Shown here in pieces: positions 1-5,797 of a stretch of 5,797 nucleotides of DNA. The notes beneath the pieces were generated by a model that made no database searches, was not told the origin of the DNA, and worked only from the letters and a program-made list of their open reading frames with translations. A program made the position numbers and the translations under genes. The stretch is from Actinomycetes bacterium (GTDB lineage: Bacteria; Actinomycetota; Acidimicrobiia; Acidimicrobiales; RAAP-2). The stretch is from contig JAJYMD010000163.1 of NCBI GenBank assembly GCA_021787255.1, positions 1-5,797 of the forward strand. Direction: 5' to 3'. Numbering within the stretch: the first letter of the stretch is position 1; each line of letters opens with the position of its first letter.

Positions 1-1
1 C

Positions 2-877
2 CCCGACTCGTGGGGCGTCTGGAACCCCTCCGGCGACCCGCTCCAGACCCCCTGGCGGCGATACCTGGACGAGGCGGCCGCCGCCGGCTACCGGTACAGC
101 GAGCTCGGCCCGTTCGGGTACCTGCCTGCCGACCCCGGCCTGGTGCGCGAGGAGTACGCGAGGCGCGGCCTGGCGCTCACGGGGGGCACCGTGTTCACGG
201 CGCTCCACAGGGGCGGGGACGCGCTCGCCAGGGCCAGGGCCGACGTCGACGCCGAGATGGCCGTCATCGGCCCCAGCGGCGCCCGGCACCTCGTGGTCAT
301 CCCCGAGGGCTACACGGACCTCGACGGCAGGCCCACCGCCAGCCCGGCGCTCGGCGACGACGAGTGGCGGCGCCTCAACACGGGCATGAGCGAGCTCGGC
401 AGGTACGCCGCCGACAGGCACGGCGCCGTCCTCGTGTTCCACACCCACGCGGACAGCCACGTCGGCACCCAGGAGGAGATCGAGCGGTTCCTCGACGGCA
501 CCGACCCCGAGGCCGTCGGGCTCTGCCTGGACACCGGGCACGTCGCCTACTGCGGCGCCGACAACCTCAAGATCGTCGCCGACTACCCCGACCGCGTGCG
601 GTACGTCCACCTCAAGCAGGTCGACCGTGCGATCCGGGCCCGCGTCCGGGAGGAGAAGCTCGGCTTCGCCCCGGCCGTCCGCCTGGGCGTCATGGTCGAG
701 CCGCCGCTCGGCGAGCCGGACATGCCGAGCCTCCTGGCGGCGCTGGGCGGACTCGGCCGCGACCTGTACTGCATCGTCGAGCAGGACATGTACCCGTGCG
801 ACTGGGACCGGCCGCTCCCGATCGCGACCCGCACCTACGAGTACTTCAGGACCTGCGGGATGCGCGTCGCCCGCTAG
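2..877 (+). CDS. IolE-like sugar phosphate isomerase/epimerase (TIM barrel; probable inosose dehydratase), 5'-partial
   Basis: Frame 2 is open from the left edge and reads into the family from its first codon (PDSWGVW at residues 1-7), so only a few N-terminal residues are missing. The 291 residues seen are close to the roughly 295-300 usual for IolE. It is collinear with Bacillus IolE as I remember it: TELG-like SELG (33-36), an EEW..L..G..ELG stretch, FHTHADSH (146-153), LCLDTGH (174-180), YVHLKQVD (201-208) and IVEQDMYP (258-265). D177, H203 and E260 sit where this xylose-isomerase-like fold binds its divalent metal. IolE dehydrates scyllo-inosose in the cytoplasm, and the downstream iolG and iolH fit that role. 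The EQDMYP ending differs from Bacillus IolE, so another keto-cyclitol or sugar substrate is possible. A GTG at 143 is an internal codon, not the start. The family call is firm; the exact reaction is inferred. Confidence 0.85.
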   Translation, partial: PDSWGVWNPSGDPLQTPWRRYLDEAAAAGYRYSELGPFGYLPADPGLVREEYARRGLALTGGTVFTALHRGGDALARARADVDAEMAVIGPSGARHLVVIPEGYTDLDGRPTASPALGDDEWRRLNTGMSELGRYAADRHGAVLVFHTHADSHVGTQEEIERFLDGTDPEAVGLCLDTGHVAYCGADNLKIVADYPDRVRYVHLKQVDRAIRARVREEKLGFAPAVRLGVMVEPPLGEPDMPSLLAALGGLGRDLYCIVEQDMYPCDWDRPLPIATRTYEYFRTCGMRVAR

Positions 878-907
878 CCGCCCGCACCACCGCGACCTGC
901 CTGCAGC

Positions 908-915
908 AAGGGGAG
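908..915 (+). promoter_or_regulatory. Ribosome binding site for iolG
   Basis: AAGGGGAG lies 10 nt upstream of the ATG at 926. It is the only purine-rich Shine-Dalgarno-like stretch in the 48-nt gap after the upstream stop, and it supports ATG 926 as the start. Confidence 0.6.
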
Positions 916-925
916 CGCACCAGCC

Positions 926-1933
926 ATGACCGTCCGCGTCGGCATCATCGGGACCGGCCTCATCGGGACCGACCACGGCCAGAAGCTCGCCCGGCGCATC
1001 GCCGGCGCGACCGTCTCTGCGGTGACGGACGTCAACCGCGCCCGGGCGGCAGAGGTCGCGGCGGACCTCGGCGCGGCCGTCATCGACTCCGCCGAGTCGC
1101 TCATCGCCTCGCCCGACGTGGACGCGGTGCTGATCGCGTCCGTCGGCCCCACGCACGCCGAGTACGTGCTGGCCTGCCTCGCGGCCGGGAAGCACGTGCT
1201 CTGCGAGAAGCCGCTGGCCACGACGGTCGACGACTGCCTCAGGATCCTCGAGGCCGAGTCCGCGCTCGGCAGGCGCCGCGTCGTCGTGGGGTTCATGCGC
1301 CGCGTCGACGCGGGCTACGAGCAGGTCAAGGCGGCGCTCGACGCCGGCGTCATCGGCGACCCCCTGATGGTCCACAACGTGCACCGAAACCCGACCGTGG
1401 GCGAGGCCTACACCTCGTTCATGACCATGACGGACTCGGTGATCCACGAGGTGGACACGATCCGCTGGCTGGTGGGCGAAGAGATCGCGTCGATCCAGGT
1501 GCTGCCGCCGAAGCGCTCGCCCAAGGCGTTCCCGCACCTCCAGGACCCCCAGTTCGTCGCATTCACCACCGAGAGCGGCATCCTGGCCACGGTCGACTTC
1601 TTCGCCAACGCCCAGTACGGCTACGACGTCCGGTGCGAGGTCGTCGGGTCCGAGGGCACGGCGTCGCTCGTGAACCCGACGCTGTCCACGACCGTCCTCG
1701 CGGGCATGGACACGACCGAGGTCGCGCCGGACTGGCGCGTCCGCTTCGGCGCCGCGTACCACGCCGAGCTCCAGGCGTGGATCGACGGCGTGGCGAGGGA
1801 CGAGGCCGTCGGCCCGAGCAGCTGGGACGGCTACGCCGCCACGCTGGTCACCGAGCGCGGCGTGGAGGCCGTGAAGACACCGGGCCAGCCAGTCGCCGTG
1901 ACCTGCGTCGAGAAGCCCGCCCTCTACCCCTGA
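926..1933 (+). CDS. iolG: Inositol 2-dehydrogenase (Gfo/Idh/MocA family)
   Basis: This 335-residue protein should oxidise myo-inositol to scyllo-inosose with NAD+, the first step of inositol catabolism. The Rossmann motif GTGLIG is at residues 9-14. D35 at the end of the second strand favours NAD over NADP. The family EKP motif is at 94-96. K95, D170 and H174 have the same spacing as the catalytic Lys97/Asp172/His176 of Bacillus subtilis IolG, offset by two residues. VGFMRR (121-126), HRNPTVG (153-159) and WDGY (300-303) also match that enzyme, and the resemblance runs end to end. The gene follows the IolE-like gene by 48 nt and precedes iolH by 31 nt, as in an operon. Other cyclitols (scyllo- or D-chiro-inositol) are possible substrates because IolG paralogs differ in preference. 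The family and the general reaction are secure. Confidence 0.93.
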   Translation: MTVRVGIIGTGLIGTDHGQKLARRIAGATVSAVTDVNRARAAEVAADLGAAVIDSAESLIASPDVDAVLIASVGPTHAEYVLACLAAGKHVLCEKPLATTVDDCLRILEAESALGRRRVVVGFMRRVDAGYEQVKAALDAGVIGDPLMVHNVHRNPTVGEAYTSFMTMTDSVIHEVDTIRWLVGEEIASIQVLPPKRSPKAFPHLQDPQFVAFTTESGILATVDFFANAQYGYDVRCEVVGSEGTASLVNPTLSTTVLAGMDTTEVAPDWRVRFGAAYHAELQAWIDGVARDEAVGPSSWDGYAATLVTERGVEAVKTPGQPVAVTCVEKPALYP

Positions 1934-1954
1934 CCGCCGTCCCAGACCCCTCGC

Positions 1955-1959
1955 GAGGA
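1955..1959 (+). promoter_or_regulatory. Ribosome binding site for iolH
   Basis: GAGGA ends 5 nt before the ATG at 1965, inside the 31-nt gap after iolG. The spacing is good and fixes the start of the next gene. Confidence 0.6.
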
Positions 1960-1964
1960 CAACG

Positions 1965-2849
1965 ATGAAGATCGCGCTCGATCCGTACATGTTCCGGGGT
2001 GTCGCACTCGCGGAGCTGCCCGGCCTGGTCGCCGACCTGGGCTACGAGCACATCGAGCTCTCGCCGCGCGACGACTTCATCCCGTTCTTCCTGCACCCGC
2101 GCATCGACACGGCGGGGATCCGGGCCTTCCGGCGAGCTCTCGACGGCGCCGGCGTGCAGGTCAGCTCAATGCTGCCGCTGTTCCGCTGGTCCGGCCCCGA
2201 CGAGGATGAGCGGCAGGCGGCGGTGCGCTACTGGAAGCGCGCGATCGAGATCGCGGTGGAGCTCGGCGTCACCGTCATGAACTCGGAGTTCAACGGGCGG
2301 CCCGAGCAGCCCTCGCGCTCGGAGGGTCAGTTCTGGAAGTCGATGGAGGAGCTGCTGCCGATCTTCGAGCGGGAGGGGATCGCGCTCCGCCTCGAGCCGC
2401 ACCCCGACGACTTCATCGAGGACGGGCTCGCCGCGGTGAACATGGTCCGCGGGATCAACTCGCCCAACGTGAGCTTCCTGTACTGCGCGCCGCACACGTT
2501 CCACCAGGGCGGCAACCTCCCCGAGATCATGCGCGCCGCGGGCCCGCTCCTGACGCACCTCCACGTGGCGGACAGCTTCGACCACCGGGCGAGCTCCGGG
2601 CTCCGCTACATCACCAATCCCCCCGGCAACCCAGTCCGCGTGCACCAGCACCTCGACATCGGGCAGGGCGAGGTGCCCTGGGACGCGTTCTTCGGCACCC
2701 TCGAGGAGCTCCGGTTCGACGGCATCATGACGGTGTGCGTCTTCGCCTGGGAGGAGCGGGCGCGCGAGTCGAGCCTCCACAACCTCGCCGAGATCCGGCG
2801 GCGCACCGCGGGCTGGGCGCACCTCCAGAGAGCGGCTGCACGGCGATGA
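1965..2849 (+). CDS. iolH: IolH-family TIM-barrel protein (sugar phosphate isomerase/epimerase, AP-endonuclease-2 fold)
   Basis: This complete 294-residue protein matches IolH as I remember it from Bacillus and actinobacterial iol clusters, nearly end to end. Landmarks are IALDPYMF (3-10), IELSPRDDF (30-38), PDEDERQAAVRYWKRAIEI (78-96), NSEFNGRPEQ (106-115), EPHPDDF (144-150), LYCAPHTFH (172-180), THLHVADSFDHRASSGLRY (197-215), HQHLDIGQGEVPWD (227-240) and VCVFAWEE (257-264). E144, H177, H200 and E263 are plausible metal ligands. The Asp of many relatives is Cys174 here, which appears normal for IolH. IolH is regularly encoded in inositol catabolic operons, but its reaction is not settled; isomerase or epimerase chemistry on an inositol-derived sugar is an inference from the fold. 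The start is set by the GAGGA ribosome site, and the stop overlaps the next start codon. Confidence 0.9.
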   Translation: MKIALDPYMFRGVALAELPGLVADLGYEHIELSPRDDFIPFFLHPRIDTAGIRAFRRALDGAGVQVSSMLPLFRWSGPDEDERQAAVRYWKRAIEIAVELGVTVMNSEFNGRPEQPSRSEGQFWKSMEELLPIFEREGIALRLEPHPDDFIEDGLAAVNMVRGINSPNVSFLYCAPHTFHQGGNLPEIMRAAGPLLTHLHVADSFDHRASSGLRYITNPPGNPVRVHQHLDIGQGEVPWDAFFGTLEELRFDGIMTVCVFAWEERARESSLHNLAEIRRRTAGWAHLQRAAARR

Positions 2850-4126
2850 TCGAGACCAGCAGCGGCCTCCCCGTCGCCGACGTCCGGACCATCCGGGAGC
2901 TCGCCTCCCGTGTGGCCGAGATCGCGGCGCTGCCGGTCCAGCAGGAGCGCACCCGCGAGTGGGAGGCCCTGAACGGGCTGCGCGCCGAGCGGCCGATGGC
3001 GATGATCGACGAGGTCCCGTGGCACGAGCTCGCAGCGCCGGGCGTGCCCGGCGCGGAGGAGCTGGCGACCACCTGCACCGACCCCTTCACGCGCGACCTG
3101 GAGGCGCAGCTGAAGCGGATCCTGTACCGCTGGAAGCACCTCCGGGTCGACATGGTCGTGCGGCCGTGGATCGACTTCCGCAAGGTCGTCAGGCGGTCGG
3201 GCTGGGGTGTCGGGGTGGCCGAGGACACCATCGACCAGGGCGGCGCCGTCCAGAGCCACCGTTTCTCGGACCAGCTGGCCGAGCCCGAGGACGTCGGGCG
3301 GTTCCGCGTGCCGGACGTGTCCCTCGACGTGGACGCCACCGCCGCGCTCGAGGCCCGGGCCCGCGAGTGCCTCGACGGGATCCTCGGCGTGCGCATGGTC
3401 GGCGTGTCCGGCTGGAACGGAGACGACCTCACGTTCGCGCTGTGGGACGACATCGAGATGCTCCGGGGCACAGAGCCGATCCTGCTCGACTTCATGGACC
3501 GCCCCGAGCACCTCCACGCCATCGCCGAGCGGTTCACGCAGGTGCGCCTCGCCGAGCTCGACAGGCTCGAGGAGCTGGGGCTCCTGGGCTACGACATGGA
3601 CCGGATCCACTGCACGGGCGCGTACACGAGCGAGCTGCCGCGGGCCGGCTTCGACCCCGCCAGGCCGCGGGCCGCGGACTGCTGGACCGTCGGGCGCTCC
3701 CAGCTCTTCGTCTCGGTGAGCGACGCCACCTTCGACGAGTTCGTGCCGCAGTACTACGCGCGCTGGTACGCCCGCTTCGGCCTCGGCTACTTCGGCTGCT
3801 GCGACCCGCTCCACAACCGGATCGATTCGGTGCGGAAGATCCCCAACGTCCGCAAGGTCAGCATCAGCCCGTGGGCGAAGACGCTCAAGGCGGCAGAGAG
3901 CATCGGCCCGGACTACGTCTACAGCCGCAAGCCCAACCCCGCCATGGTCGCCATGGACGAGTGGGTCCCGGCCATGGCCGAGAGGGACTTCGACGACGTG
4001 CTCGCGGCGACCGGCGCCAACGGCTGCCCGGTCGAGTTCACGCTCAAGGACATCAGCACGTGCCGGAGCGATCCCAGGCGGCTCTGGGAGTGGTGCGACA
4101 TCGCGGACCGCAAGACGCGCGGCTGA
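2846..4126 (+). CDS. Uroporphyrinogen-decarboxylase-fold (URO-D/MtaA-like) protein of unknown substrate
   Basis: This 426-residue protein begins at an ATG overlapping the iolH stop (ATGA, 2846-2849). There is no good ribosome site at normal spacing, so translation is probably coupled to iolH. Frame 2 stays open upstream, but that part lies inside iolH and looks non-coding. I recognise a family of about 400-residue URO-D-like proteins found near sugar-utilisation genes. Its signature segments here are MIDEVPW (53-59), DRIHCTGAYTSELP (252-265), GYFGCCDPLHNRID (314-327), RKIPNVRKVSISPW (330-343) and SRKPNPA (360-366). The GCC motif sits where related methyltransferases have a metal-binding H-x-C-G, but with no His before the Cys. 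The RQAGRY-type N-terminus of true heme-pathway URO-D is absent, so this is not HemE. No signal peptide or membrane segment is seen. A methyl-transfer role on a methylated cyclitol is speculation; no corrinoid-protein gene is in view. Family confidence is moderate to good; function is unknown. Confidence 0.8.
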   Translation: MIETSSGLPVADVRTIRELASRVAEIAALPVQQERTREWEALNGLRAERPMAMIDEVPWHELAAPGVPGAEELATTCTDPFTRDLEAQLKRILYRWKHLRVDMVVRPWIDFRKVVRRSGWGVGVAEDTIDQGGAVQSHRFSDQLAEPEDVGRFRVPDVSLDVDATAALEARARECLDGILGVRMVGVSGWNGDDLTFALWDDIEMLRGTEPILLDFMDRPEHLHAIAERFTQVRLAELDRLEELGLLGYDMDRIHCTGAYTSELPRAGFDPARPRAADCWTVGRSQLFVSVSDATFDEFVPQYYARWYARFGLGYFGCCDPLHNRIDSVRKIPNVRKVSISPWAKTLKAAESIGPDYVYSRKPNPAMVAMDEWVPAMAERDFDDVLAATGANGCPVEFTLKDISTCRSDPRRLWEWCDIADRKTRG

Positions 4127-4462
4127 CGCCGACGCGGCAGGCGATTTCGCGGTGCGGGACCTCGCCGCCCACCGGGCCGGCGATGCTCGGCAGCTCGCCG
4201 GCCTCGAGGGCGACCCCGGGTCGGCGGTCGCCCGGAGGCGCCTCGCGCTCGACCTCGTCCCCGCGGGCCTCCCGCCGGACGTCGAGGCGACCCTGCGCGG
4301 CACGGCCGGGGCCCTGCTCGGCGTGGCCCTCGCCCGGGCCGGCCACCCGCGCCGCTGGCGACCCGCCGAGCGGCCAATCGGCGCAGGCGACGCTCGACCG
4401 AGTGGCGGTGCCGCGCGCCGAGGGCGCGGAGGGGGGAGGACCCTCCCCGATCGCGCACGGGG
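4127..4462 (+). other. Gene-free stretch with degraded coding-like signal (possible 5' part of the decayed regulator)
   Basis: No intact gene is present. From about 4127 to 4350, frame 3 has G or C at nearly every third codon position and no stop. It reads as an Ala/Leu-rich helical peptide (for example GTAGALLGVALARAGH, from the codon at about 4299) that could be the end of a TPR-type sensor region. From about 4360 to 4450 the coding-like signal moves to frame 1 (SAQATLDRVAVPRAEGAE). It then passes into frame 2, where the helix-turn-helix remnant begins. This looks like the body of the same decayed gene, but the similarity is by character only; I recognise no family. A short independent gene starting at GTG 4152 is the alternative, though it would end at TGA 4488-4490 with an unconvincing Arg/Gly-rich tail. 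No terminator with a T-run follows the stop at 4126. Confidence 0.35.
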
Positions 4463-4718
4463 AGCGTGGGTGCGCTCGTCGAGCCGCTGACCGCGCGCGA
4501 GCTCGAGGTGCTGCGCCTCGTCCCGGTCGGACACTCCAACAGCCAGATCGCGCCGAGCTGTTCGTCTCGGTCGGCACGGTCACGTCCACCTGCACGCCAT
4601 CTCCGGGAAGCTCGGGGCGGCGAACTGGGTGGAGGCCGTGGCCCGCGGCGGGTGCTCGGGCTCCTCGGCTGGAACCTGCTGGCCCGCCCGGCGCGGGGGG
4701 CGATACTGGTCGCGATGA
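4463..4718 (+). pseudogene. Decayed C-terminal LuxR-type helix-turn-helix (remnant of a LAL/MalT-like regulator), frameshifted
   Basis: A LuxR DNA-binding domain is legible across three frames. Frame 2 (about 4466-4552) gives LVEPLTARELEVLRL, then GHSNSQIA. Frame 1 (4552-4586) gives AELFVSVGTVTS. Frame 3 (4587-4646) gives HLHAISGKLGAANWVEAVAR. Frame 2 (4649-4672) gives RVLGLLGW. Each switch is explained by loss of one base, near 4551, 4586 and 4647. Restoring them gives the standard order: ExEVL, SNxxIA, VSxxTV, HLxxIxxKL, then the final helix. The usual Arg after Asn in the last helix is Trp (tgg, one C-to-T change from cgg). The N-terminal ATPase expected of a full-length regulator of about 900 residues is absent upstream. 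The flanking genes are intact, which argues for real decay over sequencing error. A TGA at 4716-4718, overlapping the next ATG, may be the ancestral stop. The domain identity is strong; the type of parent gene is inferred. Confidence 0.75.
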
Positions 4719-5797
4719 ACATGCCGCCGTGCTCGAGCCAAGCCCGTGCCCGAGGGGGTCCGCCACCGGGGCTCGTGGCCCGACGCCGCCGCCCGCGACT
4801 CTCGGCACGGCTGGACGCCTCGCTCGACCCGGCCACGCGGTTGACCCTCGTCTCCGCCCCGCCCGGGTATGGCAAGTCGGTCGCGGTGGCGGGCTGGGTC
4901 GCCGACAGGACCGCCGCCGCCGCATGGGTGGGCCTCGATGCCACATCGGGCGACCCGGCCCGGCTCGCACGCGAGGTGCTCACGGCCCTCGTTGCGTCCC
5001 GACCCGGCGCCGCCGACCTCGCGAGGGCGATCGGGCCAGGAGCGGTGCCGAACCCCCGCGGCCTCGCGGACCTCGTCCTGGAGGCCGTGGCAGCGGAGGA
5101 GACCGACCTCGTCGTCGTGCTCGACGACTGCCACCTCGCCGGCGGCACGGGCGCGACAGAGCTGCTCCGGCGCCTGGTCGACCGCATGCCGCCGTTCGGC
5201 CACCTCGTGCTGGTCGGCCGCGAGGACCCCGCCCTCCCGCTCGCTCGGCTCCGCGCCCACGGCGCCCTGGTCGAGGTCCGCGCCCAGGACCTGCGCTTCA
5301 CCGCCGATGAGGCGCGGTCGTTCCTGGCCGACGCGGGCGTCGCGTCCGACGCGGGCCTCATCGAGGGGCTGGTCGAGCGGACCGAGGGCTGGGCCGCCGC
5401 CCTTCAGCTCGCCTCGATCGCAGGAGGGTCCCCGGGAGGACTCGCGGGTGGGTCGCCGGCCCGGCCGCGGGCCGCCGCCGACGCCCTCTCGGGGCGGCAC
5501 CGGTTCCTGATCGACTACCTGGGGGACGAGGTCATGGTCGGGCTCCGGCCCGACCTCGGGGACCTCCTGTCCGCCGCCGCCGTGGTGGAGCGGTTCACCG
5601 CCGCGCTCCTCACGGCGATGACCGGGCGCGCGGACGCGGCGGCCCTGCTCGACCGCGCGGAGCGGTCGAACCTGTTCCTGACGCCGCTCGACGACCAGCG
5701 GCGATGGTTCCGGATGCACGGGCTCTTCGCCGACTACCTCCGCTCGCGCCTGCCGCCGCAAGAGCGCCGCCGGCTGCACGGCCTCGCCGCCGCCTGG
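4715..5797 (+). CDS. LuxR-family large ATP-binding (MalT-like, STAND ATPase) transcriptional regulator, 3'-partial
   Basis: Frame 2 is open to the right edge, giving 361 residues of a protein that normally has about 850-950. After a short basic lead, the Walker A motif is APPGYGKS (48-55), in the MalT form lacking the first Gly. Walker B is LVVVLDDCH (132-140). Then come LVGREDPALPLARLRAHG (165-182), LRFTADEA (193-200), RTEGWAAALQLA (222-233), FLIDYLGDEV (264-273) and NLFLTPLDDQRRWFRMHGLF (319-338). These are the ordered landmarks of the NTPase and winged-helix/arm region of this family. The sensor (TPR-like) repeats and C-terminal LuxR HTH should lie beyond the window. ATG 4715 is preferred; ATG 4721 is an alternative, and upstream frame-2 sequence belongs to the HTH remnant. 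The only ribosome-site candidate is the G-run at 4695-4700, which is rather far. Such proteins are ATP-dependent, ligand-controlled activators. Control of the upstream iol-like operon is possible but not shown. Confidence 0.88.
   Translation, partial: MNMPPCSSQARARGGPPPGLVARRRRPRLSARLDASLDPATRLTLVSAPPGYGKSVAVAGWVADRTAAAAWVGLDATSGDPARLAREVLTALVASRPGAADLARAIGPGAVPNPRGLADLVLEAVAAEETDLVVVLDDCHLAGGTGATELLRRLVDRMPPFGHLVLVGREDPALPLARLRAHGALVEVRAQDLRFTADEARSFLADAGVASDAGLIEGLVERTEGWAAALQLASIAGGSPGGLAGGSPARPRAAADALSGRHRFLIDYLGDEVMVGLRPDLGDLLSAAAVVERFTAALLTAMTGRADAAALLDRAERSNLFLTPLDDQRRWFRMHGLFADYLRSRLPPQERRRLHGLAAAW

Noticed and set aside
143..877. GTG 143 as the start of the IolE-like gene
   Set aside because: The frame is open to the left edge, and the 47 codons before 143 match the family (PDSWGVW, GYRYSELGPFGYLP), so 143 is an internal Val.
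10..1968. Long + strand open frame (652 codons, frame 1) across the first two genes
   Set aside because: It is rich in Arg/Pro/Gly with no domain, and it overlaps two well-recognised genes in another frame. It is a GC-rich shadow.
2735..2845. Upstream extension of the URO-D-like gene to a GTG at 2735
   Set aside because: The extra 37 codons lie inside conserved iolH, read as an Arg/Pro-rich shadow and have no family resemblance. ATG 2846 gives the ATGA overlap.
2846..4126. HemE (heme-pathway uroporphyrinogen decarboxylase)
   Set aside because: The N-terminal RQAGRY-type substrate motif is missing, the protein is longer than usual HemE, and the context is sugar catabolism.
4209..4232. Inverted repeat GGCGACC/GGTCGCC with a 10-nt loop as a terminator after the operon
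   Set aside because: There is no T-run after it, and 7-bp GC stems are common by chance in DNA of this composition. It lies inside coding-like remnant sequence.
2606..4534. Long - strand open frame (642 codons) antisense to iolH and the URO-D-like gene
   Set aside because: It lies opposite conserved genes, has low-complexity Arg/Ala/Pro composition and no recognisable motif. It is a mirror effect of high GC at third positions.
2959..5310. Long + strand open frame (783 codons, frame 1) from the URO-D-like gene into the LAL gene
   Set aside because: Most of it is an Arg/Gly-rich shadow of frame 2. Only small pieces (about 4360-4450 and 4552-4586) carry meaning, as parts of the decayed regulator.
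3919..5779. Overlapping - strand open frames (3919-5361 and 4580-5779)
   Set aside because: They are antisense to the recognised LAL N-terminal domain, have no motifs and the composition typical of shadows.
1..5797. CRISPR arrays, tRNA/rRNA genes, insertion sequences, attachment sites
   Set aside because: Reading both strands showed no direct-repeat array, no RNA gene pattern, and no transposase or terminal inverted repeats.

Overview
The window is very GC-rich, with G or C in nearly every third codon position of the real genes. It carries a one-directional (+ strand) block of carbohydrate-catabolism genes followed by a regulator of the large ATP-binding LuxR (MalT-like, 'LAL') type. Base composition, the IolH subfamily and the LAL regulator together suggest a high-GC actinobacterium or a similar high-GC soil or environmental lineage. 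No taxon can be fixed from the sequence alone.

Positions 2-4126 look like one operon. It holds the nearly complete 3' part of an IolE-like TIM-barrel sugar isomerase/dehydratase (2-877, cut at the left edge), a full inositol 2-dehydrogenase IolG (926-1933), a full IolH-type TIM-barrel protein (1965-2849), and a URO-D-fold protein (2846-4126) whose ATG overlaps the iolH stop (ATGA). Gaps are 48 nt, 31 nt and a 4-nt overlap. IolG oxidises myo-inositol (or a related cyclitol) to the inosose. The IolE-like protein would dehydrate the inosose. IolH is a common iol-cluster member of unsettled chemistry. The URO-D-like protein is not part of the textbook iol pathway and is the most functionally open gene here.

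Positions 4127-4714 contain no intact gene. Position by position, however, the DNA reads as a decayed gene. A recognisable LuxR-type helix-turn-helix is spread over three reading frames (about 4466-4672) and is broken by what look like three single-base losses. A less certain coding-like stretch lies upstream of it. The natural reading is the 3' remnant of a LAL regulator.

From 4715 to the right edge is the intact N-terminal part of a LAL/MalT-like ATPase regulator: Walker A, Walker B and the winged-helix/arm region are all visible. The gene is cut by the window. The ghost HTH directly upstream of a new LAL N-terminus suggests a former tandem pair of LAL regulators in which one member has been truncated and frameshifted.
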